A DNA stretch of 64,000 bases from positions 5,084,001-5,148,000 of the forward strand of contig NZ_CP010976.1 in NCBI RefSeq assembly GCF_000949425.1, in the 5' to 3' direction. The notes below the pieces were generated by a model. That model was not told the origin of the DNA and searched no databases. It was given only the letters and a program-made list of their open reading frames with translations. This DNA comes from Paenibacillus sp. IHBB 10380. GTDB taxonomy: Bacteria; Bacillota; Bacilli; Paenibacillales; Paenibacillaceae. Each line of letters starts with the position of its first letter. Position 1 is the stretch's first letter. Positions 46,581 to 54,757 of this stretch are shown piece after piece. The position numbers and the translations under genes were made by a program.

Positions 46581-47570
46581 TTATTTCAGGACTAATCTAC
46601 CGGATGTGAGCGAAGGGATAGATAAGCTAGGATCAAAGGCGTCACTCGTTAATATTTGAAAGCACTCGATTTCCTTATGCTTAAGCTCATCACATAGTTT
46701 GGACAGTTTTTTTCGATTGATCTTGCCTCTAAAAGTAGCTTTGGTAAAAGCATTCTTCATCCGTTCTGCGATTTGACTGCATTCATCCAAGCGGCGCACC
46801 ATTTCCTCAGAGGCATTAACAAATTCCAAAAACCGGCTGAAAAGATATCGGGAACCAGATATCAGGCTTAAAGTGTGTTCCAGTTTTTTATAGAAGGCGC
46901 GTGGATCTGCCGGTTCTTGATAAATCATATGGTGAATGTGGTCGTATATCCGAAAGTCGTCAACCAGGCTTTGACGCCATGCTGCAAACTTTTGCTGAAG
47001 AGCTTTTTGCATCTCCTGGAAATTCCATGGATCGAGGTGAACAGTGGTCACAATTCGAGTCCACTCCCGGTCACCCATGAAGATTGCATTCTTAATGCAG
47101 CTGCTATCCACGTAATCGCAATACTTTGGATAATTGTCTTGCAGGAGATAGAGAGTTTTATCTTCGGTTATTTGACAATCTTTGAGAAGTACGGAATGCA
47201 GGGAGCCCTCAATAAGATAATCTTTGCCAAAGATCCAGTGCGGCAAATAATCAAGATTGGCCCAAATATACACAAATTGATTCTCTCCTAGCCTCTCTTG
47301 CAGCAAGAGATCTAATTCTTCTTTGGTCTCTATGTAATGCTCCTCCATATGAATATTCAAAAGCATGATGTCCTCACGAGTGATGGAGTAGCCATCATAC
47401 GCCCAGCGATCTTTGTTTTGCACAAACAAATGATCATAGAACAATTGCGTACTCTCATATGAATTATAGAACAGCAGTTCAACGGGGATATTTTGTTCAT
47501 GAAAGAGAAGAATGAGCTGGGTTTTGCGACATTCGTAAAAATATTGGACATAGGTCATGAGTTCGGACAC
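46581..47570 (-). CDS. BtrH-like putative cysteine acyltransferase
   Basis: 329 residues with no strong family match by eye, but with the pattern of the BtrH N-terminal fold (papain/C39-like): an early Cys in FYECRKTQLILLFH (Cys14) followed by a FYNSYEST segment, a DLDYLPH-like strand (ANLDYLPHW), His125 in GSLHSVLLK and Asp145 in YLLQDNYP. In butirosin biosynthesis BtrH moves an acyl group from carrier protein to an amino group. The gene converges on the carrier-protein operon from its own promoter. The C-terminal half is helical and of unknown role. The assignment rests on motif order, not on an alignment. Confidence 0.55.
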   Translation of the reverse strand: MSELMTYVQYFYECRKTQLILLFHEQNIPVELLFYNSYESTQLFYDHLFVQNKDRWAYDGYSITREDIMLLNIHMEEHYIETKEELDLLLQERLGENQFVYIWANLDYLPHWIFGKDYLIEGSLHSVLLKDCQITEDKTLYLLQDNYPKYCDYVDSSCIKNAIFMGDREWTRIVTTVHLDPWNFQEMQKALQQKFAAWRQSLVDDFRIYDHIHHMIYQEPADPRAFYKKLEHTLSLISGSRYLFSRFLEFVNASEEMVRRLDECSQIAERMKNAFTKATFRGKINRKKLSKLCDELKHKEIECFQILTSDAFDPSLSIPSLTSGRLVLK

Positions 47571-47615
47571 ATATACACCCCTTTTAAACCAAAATTGGAA
47601 ATAAAATATACTATT

Positions 47616-47644
47616 ACTATAATCCCATAGACCGAACTCATCAA
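47616..47644 (-). promoter_or_regulatory. Promoter of the BtrH-like gene
   Basis: On the minus strand TTGATG (47639-47644), 17 bases, TATAGT (47616-47621), then AAAGGGG before the GTG start. Confidence 0.6.
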
Positions 47645-47657
47645 GGCTCTTGTGTGT

Positions 47658-47711
47658 AAAAAAAGGATAGAGTATTCAGAAAATATCTGATACTCTATCC
47701 ATTCTTTTTTT
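47658..47711. terminator. Terminator downstream of the HAD phosphatase gene
   Basis: GGATAGAGTATTCAGA / TCTGATACTCTATCC stem with A- and T-runs on both sides; terminates the minus-strand HAD gene ahead of the BtrH-like promoter. Confidence 0.9.
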
Positions 47712-47720
47712 GTGTTCTTC

Positions 47721-48338
47721 TCAAAGTAACTTAATTAAATCTTGTGGTTTTTCAAACTTATATCTAGTCTGTATATGTTCATGATTCTTACATCCCCATA
47801 GAGCTAAACCGAAATCTACTCCAGCATCTCTTGCACATTCATAATCGTAAATGGTATCTCCAATATAAATAGATGTCGCAGGATCAGCACCAGAGATCTC
47901 CAAAAATTTTAGTATGGGTTCAGGGTTGGGTTTGTGTTTCTCCGTGTCATTTGCACAGACCGTATGTGTTAAATACCTCATCAGACCAAATGGAACAAAA
48001 TCACTGATTAATTCTTCGGTTGTCTTCGAAGTGACTATACCTTGGACGATATTCCTACGCTTAAGAGTATCCAATACATCGGAAATTCCATTGAATACCT
48101 CAATTGAACTAAAGAAGTCTTTCATGAAGTAATTCCAACGCTCATTACCTTTATGGATGTCTTTGATTCCTAGCTGTGGTAATGCTGTAGATCCTGGGAT
48201 TCCAAGTACAAAAGTAAGGTCTTGTATTTCAGTAACTCTGCCATAATCTGTTTTTAGCATTTTTTGTAGGGAACCTAAAACGGCTCTCTCTGTATCTATT
48301 AACGTGCCATCAACATCAAAAATAACGGTATTATACAT
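47721..48338 (-). CDS. HAD-family phosphatase (PpaX/phosphoglycolate phosphatase-like)
   Basis: 205 residues: motif I IFDVDGTLIDTE, motif II GIVTSKT, Lys in EKHKPNPEPIL and motif IV SIYIGDTIYDYECARDAG. A small helical cap (C1) lies between motifs I and II. Such enzymes hydrolyse small phosphates or pyrophosphate in the cytosol. AGGAGG precedes the ATG. It is separated by a terminator from the BtrH-like gene, so a role in that pathway is uncertain. Confidence 0.9.
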   Translation of the reverse strand: MYNTVIFDVDGTLIDTERAVLGSLQKMLKTDYGRVTEIQDLTFVLGIPGSTALPQLGIKDIHKGNERWNYFMKDFFSSIEVFNGISDVLDTLKRRNIVQGIVTSKTTEELISDFVPFGLMRYLTHTVCANDTEKHKPNPEPILKFLEISGADPATSIYIGDTIYDYECARDAGVDFGLALWGCKNHEHIQTRYKFEKPQDLIKLL

Positions 48339-48482
48339 AAAAATTCATCCTCCTATAGTGTTAATCTGTTTAGATTATGATAGATGTTGAAATGCATTTC
48401 AGGTCAACACTTAAATTGATAAACGATGACTGATGTGATAGGAGTTTTATTTTCTGTCTTGATTTATTTACTTCATCCCCAT

Positions 48483-48668
48483 TCACATATACTGCGAATG
48501 GTCCGTATACTCGCAAGAAACTAAGGATCGGTAATTAGTAAAAGGTATGATAGACTCCCAACTATTTGATCTAGAAGTTATGATGATGCCATCAAGCAAT
48601 TTATTCTTTAGCATGGAGAGATATTCTAGCTCGCCTTCTCCCCAAATCAAATCTATCGGTTCGTCTAT
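48483..48668 (-). pseudogene. Decayed LacI-family regulator fragment
   Basis: The minus strand reads IDEPIDLIWGEGELEYLHAK, a stop, then after a one-base shift KLLDGIIITSRSNSWESIIP and LVSCEYTDHSQ. This matches the ligand-binding core of LacI regulators (compare LEFFNKLKYKLVDGLILGS in the gene at 14473). Both ends are missing. The remainder of 48339-48482 shows no gene. Confidence 0.6.
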
Positions 48669-49232
48669 TTATAACTTATTATAGCTCATTACTCAATTCC
48701 TTATAAAATTCTACGGTTTATTGTCAGTCTCATTCTGATAGCCTACGAAATTTATTTCCAAAAGTTGCTAGATTGCAACTATAAGACTATAGACCAATTT
48801 ACAACATTTAATTAAAATAACTATAAGTTCCATCCCATATGTGACAGTTTATTGAACTATTTACAAGAAGAGAGGTGACTCGAGCGCGTATCCTACCATG
48901 ATGTCAGATGAAGGAAAGATAAATCCATCCCCTCCTCGATTTATGTAAGCGTGATCAACTAACTCCCCGCTTTGTTAGGTTGCTTCTAAATCCACGCAGT
49001 TTCCTTAACCAACACGAATATACCGCTCTGATCTCCGTTTGAACAACCTCATTATTTCTGTCGACTTGCTTCGAGATACTTCTTTGCATGCTGCATATTC
49101 AATATACGCCTCTACGAGACTGTCTGTAATCTACCTCTTTTTGTATTCTGGGATGATATCTATTTCTATTGAATGGAAGGTGCACTTGGTAGGATTAAGA
49201 AACGGTAAGAAAAAATTGTAGGAGGCGATGAT
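48669..49232. other. Non-coding region upstream of chitinase
   Basis: AT-rich sequence without a convincing gene; short open frames here lack ribosome binding sites and family resemblance. It must contain the chitinase promoter, which I could not fix. Confidence 0.4.
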
Positions 49233-50975
49233 ATGAGGAAAGATTTATTTGGAAGAGTAAAAGGATTCAGGAGGACGCTTTCGCTAGTAATTATGATAGC
49301 TGTATTTGTTGGATTATTGCCATCCATGGCTTCTGCTGCTGATCGGGGTGCGTGGGCGCCTAATGTATCTTATGCATTAAATGATACAGTGACGTATGGT
49401 GGAAACACGTATAAGGATATTCAGCCCCACACGTCTTTGACAGGCTGGGAGCCACCTAATGCGCCTGCTCTTTGGCAACAAATTCAGGGGGGAGGAGATA
49501 CTCAAGCACCTTCCGCTCCTTCTAATCTACAAGCAACGGGCACTACAACATCCAGTATAACATTGGATTGGAATGCTTCGACGGATAATGTTGGAGTAAC
49601 TGGTTACAATGTCTATCGAGGTTCCACGTTGGTGGGTGGCGTCTCGGGAAGTGCTCTCTCCTATATGGATACAGGACTTAGTGCTAACACGACCTATACG
49701 TATAAAGTGAATGCTAAGGATGCAGCAGGAAACGTATCTGCTTACAGCAATCAAATTAGTGCGATCACTAATGCTGCTACTGGTGGAGATACCCAAGCAC
49801 CGACGGTTCCAACGAATGTTACTGTAAGCGCAACCACTTCATCCAGTGTTTCATTGTCTTGGAATGCATCCTCGGATAATGTAGGAGTTACAGGGTATAA
49901 CGTATACCAAGGCACGACGTTAGCGTCCACAGTAACGGGTACAACGGCTACGGTATCAGGTCTCGCAGCTAGCACGGCGTATTCCTTTACAGTTGTAGCT
50001 AAAGATGCCGCAGGTAATGTCTCCGCTGGAAGTGCAGCGGTAAGTGCAACAACTGGTACAGGTGGAGACGGTGGTCAATTACCGAAACACATGCTGACAG
50101 GATATTGGCATAACTTTGTTAATGGTTCTTCCAATATTAAGTTAAGCGATGTATCAAGCCAATACGATATTATTGTTCTATCTTTTGCCGATATGGACCC
50201 AACGAAACCTGGTGGAGTCACCTTCAATGTTGATTCTTCATTATCCACTGCCCTTGGCGGGTATACCAATGCTAATCTGATTAGCGATATCCAGGCTAAG
50301 CGTGCACAAGGTAAGAAAGTTATTATATCTATTGGAGGAGAGCACGGCAATATTAATCTGGGTAGTGCATCACCGAATGTATCCAATTTCGTGACCAGCA
50401 TGTCTGGTCTGATTACTCAGTATGGACTAGATGGTATGGACATCGACCTAGAGAACGGCATGAACGTAGCAAACTTGACGACAGCAGTTCGTCAGATACA
50501 GCAACAGGTGGGCTCCGGCTTCATCCTGACTATGGCTCCGCAAACGATCGATATGCAGAATCAAAATACATCCTATATGCAGCTCTACAATAACTTGAAG
50601 GACATCACAACCGTTATGAATGTTCAGTATTACAATTCAGGTTGTATGTTGGGCCGTGATGGACAGTGTTATACCCAAGGCACAATTAATTTCCTGACAG
50701 CTCTTTCCGATTTGACACTACAGTGGGTTACGCCTTCGCAATTAGGAATTGGTGTTCCAGCCGTACCTTCAGCAGCTGGAGGAGGTTATGTTGCTCCTAG
50801 TGTTGTTAACAATGCATTGAACTGCTTGGCGACTGGCAATGGTTGTGGAAGTTATAAACCTGTAGCTAAATACCCGGATATCCGTGGTGCGATGACGTGG
50901 TCCATTAACTGGGATAAAACCACCAATTTTAATTTTGCTAATACGGTTAAACCTTTCTTAGTGACTTTGCCTTAG
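49233..50975 (+). CDS. Secreted GH18 chitinase with CBM5/12 and two FN3 domains
   Basis: 580 residues. Signal peptide to about residue 36 (LLPSMASAA). CBM5/12 chitin-binding domain (about 38-86, with the TSLTGWEPPNAPALW ending), two FN3 domains (about 94-180, 188-275), then a GH18 barrel from about 285. The catalytic DxxDxDxE is DGMDIDLE (400-407, Glu407 the acid). YISIGGEHG-type and MNVQYYNS strands are also recognisable. It hydrolyses chitin outside the cell. AGGAGG precedes the ATG, and the gene is monocistronic. Its CBM resembles that of the broken M60 peptidase. Confidence 0.95.
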   Translation: MRKDLFGRVKGFRRTLSLVIMIAVFVGLLPSMASAADRGAWAPNVSYALNDTVTYGGNTYKDIQPHTSLTGWEPPNAPALWQQIQGGGDTQAPSAPSNLQATGTTTSSITLDWNASTDNVGVTGYNVYRGSTLVGGVSGSALSYMDTGLSANTTYTYKVNAKDAAGNVSAYSNQISAITNAATGGDTQAPTVPTNVTVSATTSSSVSLSWNASSDNVGVTGYNVYQGTTLASTVTGTTATVSGLAASTAYSFTVVAKDAAGNVSAGSAAVSATTGTGGDGGQLPKHMLTGYWHNFVNGSSNIKLSDVSSQYDIIVLSFADMDPTKPGGVTFNVDSSLSTALGGYTNANLISDIQAKRAQGKKVIISIGGEHGNINLGSASPNVSNFVTSMSGLITQYGLDGMDIDLENGMNVANLTTAVRQIQQQVGSGFILTMAPQTIDMQNQNTSYMQLYNNLKDITTVMNVQYYNSGCMLGRDGQCYTQGTINFLTALSDLTLQWVTPSQLGIGVPAVPSAAGGGYVAPSVVNNALNCLATGNGCGSYKPVAKYPDIRGAMTWSINWDKTTNFNFANTVKPFLVTLP

Positions 50976-50988
50976 AATAGCTGAGCAG

Positions 50989-51019
50989 AACCCCCGACCA
51001 CTCAGGTTGGGGGTTTTTG
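50989..51019 (+). terminator. Terminator after chitinase
   Basis: AACCCCCGACC / GGTTGGGGGTT stem followed by TTTG. Confidence 0.85.
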
Positions 51020-51077
51020 TGAAGTATTAGAACATATCCATTCAAATGATGGACTGGTGTAATCAGGAATAGCTCTT

Positions 51078-51107
51078 TTGACAATGATAATTAATATCAT
51101 CTAAAAT
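51078..51107 (+). promoter_or_regulatory. Promoter with Fur box in the spacer
   Basis: TTGACA (51078-51083) and TAAAAT (51102-51107) are 18 bases apart. The spacer holds TGATAATTAATATCA (51085-51099), which matches the 7-1-7 Fur core TGATAATNATTATCA at nearly all positions. Iron-dependent repression of the next gene is expected. Confidence 0.75.
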
Positions 51108-51181
51108 AGAAATGAGATGATCTATACCTGTCAGATCCCATTCTTTACCATTTAAGCTAAATTGTATAGGAGGCGTTAACT

Positions 51182-51514
51182 TTGTTTATACAGAATAGAA
51201 CGATGTTAGTGGAAAAAGGTAATAGTGATAAGGTGATTGCACGTTTTAGCCAGGAAAGCCCGATTGATAGCATGGAAGGATTAATTGATATTAGCGTTAT
51301 GGTCAATAACAAGAGTAAAGAAAATGAAGAGGTTATTGTGGTAGTCCGCTGGGAGTCGCGTGAGGATTGGAAAAACTGGGAGAAAAGTGATGCGCATCTG
51401 CAGGGGCACCGTGACAGTAGAGGCCAGGGGTCACCTTCATTTATCCTCAGCACTTCAGTACATATGTACGACTCACAGATCGTCAAGCGTGGCAAAGCTT
51501 TCGCTAATCGGTAG
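51182..51514 (+). CDS. ABM-domain monooxygenase, heme-degrading HmoA/IsdG-like
   Basis: 110 residues with a single antibiotic-biosynthesis-monooxygenase fold: NRTMLVEKGNSDKVIARF at the start, then VVRWESREDWKNWEKSDAHL and a terminal hydrophobic strand. The WESxxxWxxWxxSDxHxxxH pattern is typical of HmoA/IsdG-like proteins that open heme to release iron. TTG start 8 bases after GGAGG. The Fur box at its promoter supports a role in iron acquisition. Confidence 0.85.
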   Translation: MFIQNRTMLVEKGNSDKVIARFSQESPIDSMEGLIDISVMVNNKSKENEEVIVVVRWESREDWKNWEKSDAHLQGHRDSRGQGSPSFILSTSVHMYDSQIVKRGKAFANR

Positions 51515-51571
51515 CGCTAATGGATTTTGTGGATTAGATGAAATAATTGCTCACCTACGGAGGGACAAGAG

Positions 51572-52252
51572 ATGAACAATCAGAACAACATAGAAGATAG
51601 CACCGGATCACTGTCTTTTTCGCAGAAGGGCGTTCAAACCGCAACATTCGGTATGGGTTGTTTCTGGAGTCCTGAGTCCTTATTCGGTCATTTGCGAGGC
51701 GTTGTTAGAACACGTGTGGGATATGCCGGGGGGACCTCTTTAAATCCTACTTATCATCAGATAGGCGACCATACCGAAACGATTGAAATTGATTTTGATC
51801 CGGAAATAATTACTTTAGAGGAAATTTTAGACGTATTCTGGAGCAACCACAATCCGATAAATATCAATGATTATAAAGGACGGCAATATAGGTCTCTGCT
51901 GCTATATCATGATGACTTTCAACAAGAAATAATACATCATGTCATAAAGAAAAGACAGGAGCAGAAAAAGGGAGCGCCTGCAACCGAGATTGCTCCTTAT
52001 TCTGTATTTACTGTTGCCGAAGATAGGCACCAAAAATATTATCTGAAAAGATATCCGAACGCGATTGAGAAGCTAACAATTCTTTACCCTTCTCAAGAGG
52101 ATTTGGTAAGCTCGACCCTAGCCGCCCGCTTGAACGGATTGGCAAAAGGATATATCAACTTGGAGCATATTACGAATGAAATGGGTGAATGGACGATAAG
52201 CTCAAGTCATCGAGAAATGATGATTGACCTTATAAAACAAATTCGGTGGTAA
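51572..52252 (+). CDS. msrA: Peptide-methionine (S)-S-oxide reductase
   Basis: 226 residues. The active-site motif GMGCFWSPE with the nucleophilic Cys is present, and VGYAGGT, the TETIEIDFDP strand and DVFWSNHNP are typical of MsrA. It reduces methionine-S-sulfoxide in proteins in the cytosol. A C-terminal extension of about 40 residues beyond the usual core is present, without an MsrB domain. GGAGGG precedes the ATG, 57 bases after the heme monooxygenase-like gene, so both may share the iron-regulated promoter. Confidence 0.93.
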   Translation: MNNQNNIEDSTGSLSFSQKGVQTATFGMGCFWSPESLFGHLRGVVRTRVGYAGGTSLNPTYHQIGDHTETIEIDFDPEIITLEEILDVFWSNHNPININDYKGRQYRSLLLYHDDFQQEIIHHVIKKRQEQKKGAPATEIAPYSVFTVAEDRHQKYYLKRYPNAIEKLTILYPSQEDLVSSTLAARLNGLAKGYINLEHITNEMGEWTISSSHREMMIDLIKQIRW

Positions 52253-52285
52253 GGTTCTATTATCTTTTGTATTTCTACCTGCCCT

Positions 52286-53101
52286 TTACGTTTTCCTTCC
52301 TATATATAATAGGTGAGATGAAACTCCCAAAGTGGAAGGTTCCTTAGCTGTTTTAATGAGTAAATCAATAAACTTCGTGTACTCTTCTTCATCCTGTTCT
52401 GCCCAATACTGCTGTTGCTCATGGGTTAATAGTGCACCAATATGGGTAGAACCAATCAAATCCATAGTTTCAAATCCGTTACTCTCCATAAAAGGTTGTA
52501 TTTCTCCAACATCAAAGTAGTAAGCTCCCGTGAATCTTCCTTTATCACTATGATTGAAAATCCCATCATCATAAAATTGGTTTATTGATTCCATGGTGTC
52601 ATTAGGTTTCCACAATTGTGGATTCTGCAAAGACGTAAGTAACATTCTAATACGTGTTTGAAAAGCAACAAAAACAATCCCATTCTTTTTGGTTACACGG
52701 TAGAGTTCCTTTACGGCCTTCATCCGTTCGTCTTCTTGTTGTAAATGATATAAGGGACCTAACATCAATGAAGCATCGAATGTTTCGTCTTGTATACCCT
52801 TTAAGTTCATAGCATCTAAAACATGAAATCCATTAAAATTATCCATCAAATCTAAATGAGATGCTTTTTCCCTAGCAATTTCAACTAATTTTGGGGTAAT
52901 GTCGGAAAGGGTTACATGATATCCGAGTTTGGCTAACTCCACTGAATATTTCCCGGGTCCAGCGCCATTGTCAAGAACGGAACCCGAAGGAGGCAAATGC
53001 TGTTTCATGAAGTGCCAATTAATAGTGAATTCTAATGGTTCTCTATCTAACCGTCCCCACTCATCAAAACTGGAATAATAATGAATGATTTCATCTTTCA
53101 T
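52286..53101 (-). CDS. SAM-dependent methyltransferase under T-box control
   Basis: 271 residues, class I methyltransferase fold: motif I VLDNGAGPGKYSVELAKLGY, the acidic residue after strand 2 (VTLSDITPKLVEIA), DASLMLGPLYHL (motif IV) and a downstream insertion. The methyl acceptor is unknown. AGGAAGG precedes the ATG. The upstream 350 bases form a T-box leader with its own promoter, an unusual control for a lone methyltransferase. The family usually includes UbiE/YjhP-like small-molecule enzymes. Confidence 0.88.
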   Translation of the reverse strand: MKDEIIHYYSSFDEWGRLDREPLEFTINWHFMKQHLPPSGSVLDNGAGPGKYSVELAKLGYHVTLSDITPKLVEIAREKASHLDLMDNFNGFHVLDAMNLKGIQDETFDASLMLGPLYHLQQEDERMKAVKELYRVTKKNGIVFVAFQTRIRMLLTSLQNPQLWKPNDTMESINQFYDDGIFNHSDKGRFTGAYYFDVGEIQPFMESNGFETMDLIGSTHIGALLTHEQQQYWAEQDEEEYTKFIDLLIKTAKEPSTLGVSSHLLYIGRKT

Positions 53102-53154
53102 TTCAGAACACCTTCCTCATTGAATTTTGTAACGTGGCATGCTTGGGTAACGCA

Positions 53155-53424
53155 AAAAACCTATCGCCTACAAAGAGGCGATAGGTTTGACCTTCGCGGT
53201 ACCACTCTTCTTGATTCGTTAGTTCAGTAAAGGAATAACGAACACTTTAAGAACCCAATGACGTGGGTTAACCGTTAAGACCTAATCGTTTCAGTCTTAC
53301 CGCTCATGGGTGAGTTGGGGAAATTATTGACTGTCTTGCACCAAATGACAGCTCTCTGCACAATAATGATTCCTTATTACTCCCAATCATTGCGTTTATT
53401 ATGATGAAATTGGAATTATTGCCC
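53155..53424 (-). promoter_or_regulatory. T-box riboswitch leader
   Basis: Read on the minus strand: Stem I with AGTA, AGAGAGC and TTGGTG loop elements; a specifier loop reading CCAACTCA between GGAA/TTTCC and GGG/CCC helices, which suggests codon CTC (Leu); the T-box bulge in AAGAGTGGTACCGCGAAGG (53191-53209); and a terminator AACCTATCGCCT / AGGCGATAGGTT with a T-run ending about 53155. Uncharged cognate tRNA would pair with the bulge and allow transcription into the methyltransferase gene. The specifier assignment is my manual folding. Confidence 0.88.
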
Positions 53425-53453
53425 AGTATATAATTTCCGTGTCATTCTGTCAA
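53425..53453 (-). promoter_or_regulatory. Promoter of the T-box transcript
   Basis: TTGACA (53448-53453), 17 bases, TATACT (53425-53430) on the minus strand, just upstream of Stem I. Confidence 0.8.
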
Positions 53454-53549
53454 TTATTTTTAGGTACCCCTCGCCTCCAAATGAATGATGCAGATTTGTT
53501 ACACTCATCATCCAAACCCTAACTCATCTGAAAAAATCATTGATCGCGC

Positions 53550-54101
53550 TCAGATTAAATCCTGCTTGTGTTCTGATTCTCTGTACACGGTTATGAGTAG
53601 AGTTGCTGGTTCTTCCCCTATATTTTTCACCAGATGGGGTGTACAAGCATTCCAACTAAATGAATCGCCCTCTTCGAATTCAGCAGCATCTTCTCCCTGC
53701 TCGGCGTATATTTTCCCTTTGATGACAACATGTACTTCTTCTCCTTCATGAGCATGCGGAACCTCACCTGTGGAGGCTCCAGGGGGGATCTCCACTAGCA
53801 TCATCCTTACATTTTTGGTTGAACTCAAGTGCTCCACCTTTAAATGCTCAGTGCCGCTTCTTGTGATCATGCGTTCTTCTTTTCGCACGATATTCATGCG
53901 ATCCTCTTTTTGTAGCAGTAAATAAGCTAAGGGTACTTTCAACGTATTTGCAATACTCTCCAGCGTCGCTATAGAAGGTGATGTTTTATTGGTTTCAACT
54001 TGGCTCATAAATCCTTGGGATAATCCTGTTGCATCGCATATTTGGGCGATGGTCATACGTTTTCGTTTCCTTATTGCTCGTATCGTGGAGCCAATGTCCA
54101 T
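53550..54101 (-). CDS. XRE-family regulator with cupin domain
   Basis: 183 residues. N-terminal helix-turn-helix (MTIAQICDATGLSQGFMSQV) and a C-terminal cupin_2 barrel with metal-ligand-like His residues in VPHAHEGEEVHVVIKG and CTPHLVKN. Such regulators sense small molecules. It is divergent from the DoxX/hydrolase operon across an AT-rich region with inverted repeats and probably controls both. Confidence 0.92.
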   Translation of the reverse strand: MDIGSTIRAIRKRKRMTIAQICDATGLSQGFMSQVETNKTSPSIATLESIANTLKVPLAYLLLQKEDRMNIVRKEERMITRSGTEHLKVEHLSSTKNVRMMLVEIPPGASTGEVPHAHEGEEVHVVIKGKIYAEQGEDAAEFEEGDSFSWNACTPHLVKNIGEEPATLLITVYRESEHKQDLI

Positions 54102-54163
54102 TCGTTTTCACCCCTAAAAATATTAGTAATATAAAGTATAGTTTTATATTAACAATTATTTTG

Positions 54164-54192
54164 TTGACATACCAGTGCAATCTACGTAAAAT
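54164..54192 (+). promoter_or_regulatory. Promoter of the doxX operon
   Basis: TTGACA (54164-54169), 17 bases, TAAAAT (54187-54192). It lies between TATTAGTAATATAAAG (54121-54136) and its near-complement ending ATTACTAATATA (about 54205-54230), plausible operator halves for the XRE-cupin regulator. Confidence 0.65.
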
Positions 54193-54329
54193 TACGTATA
54201 CAAACTTTATATTATTATTACTAATATATTGCTGGCGGATATATTATTAACGAATAGGGGGACATAATAGAATTATTAGCTTTCTAAGCAGAGTAAATAC
54301 AATTCATGAATAAGGTGGAGGAATAAATA

Positions 54330-54734
54330 ATGACAAGAATAAATGTGGTATCAACGATTATGCGTGTCGTAATCGGAATATTATTTCTAGCTCACGGCAT
54401 TAGCAAATTGCAAATGGGTTTAGGAAATGTAGCGGCTTGGTTTGGTTCTATGGGCATCCCTGAATTTGTGGCCTATATGGTGGCATCGCTCGAACTGGTT
54501 GGAGGGATCTTGCTTATTATCGGTCTCTTTACTCGGTACGTATCGGCTATTTTTACGGTCATGCTCATCGGAGCGATTGTTACAACGAAACTTTCTCTAG
54601 GGCTGCTTGGAAACGGGCAAATGGCAGGATACGAATTGGATTTGGTTTTCATGTTGGTGACAATTTACTTGACTGTTGCGGGTCCTACACCTTTGTCTAT
54701 GGATCAAGCGTTCCTTAGAAAACGTAGCGCATAA
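54330..54734 (+). CDS. DoxX-family membrane protein
   Basis: 134 residues with four membrane segments and the DoxX signature MRVVIGILFLAHGISKLQMG and ASLELVGGILLIIGLFTR. DoxX proteins are linked to redox or thiol stress and often sit with hydrolases or glyoxalases. GGTGGAGG precedes the ATG; the hydrolase follows 23 bases later. Confidence 0.92.
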   Translation: MTRINVVSTIMRVVIGILFLAHGISKLQMGLGNVAAWFGSMGIPEFVAYMVASLELVGGILLIIGLFTRYVSAIFTVMLIGAIVTTKLSLGLLGNGQMAGYELDLVFMLVTIYLTVAGPTPLSMDQAFLRKRSA

Positions 54735-54757
54735 TATACAGACGGAGGAGACTTTCA

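Noticed and set aside
49039..49221. 60-codon open frame before the chitinase
   Set aside because: No ribosome binding site or family; likely part of the chitinase upstream region.
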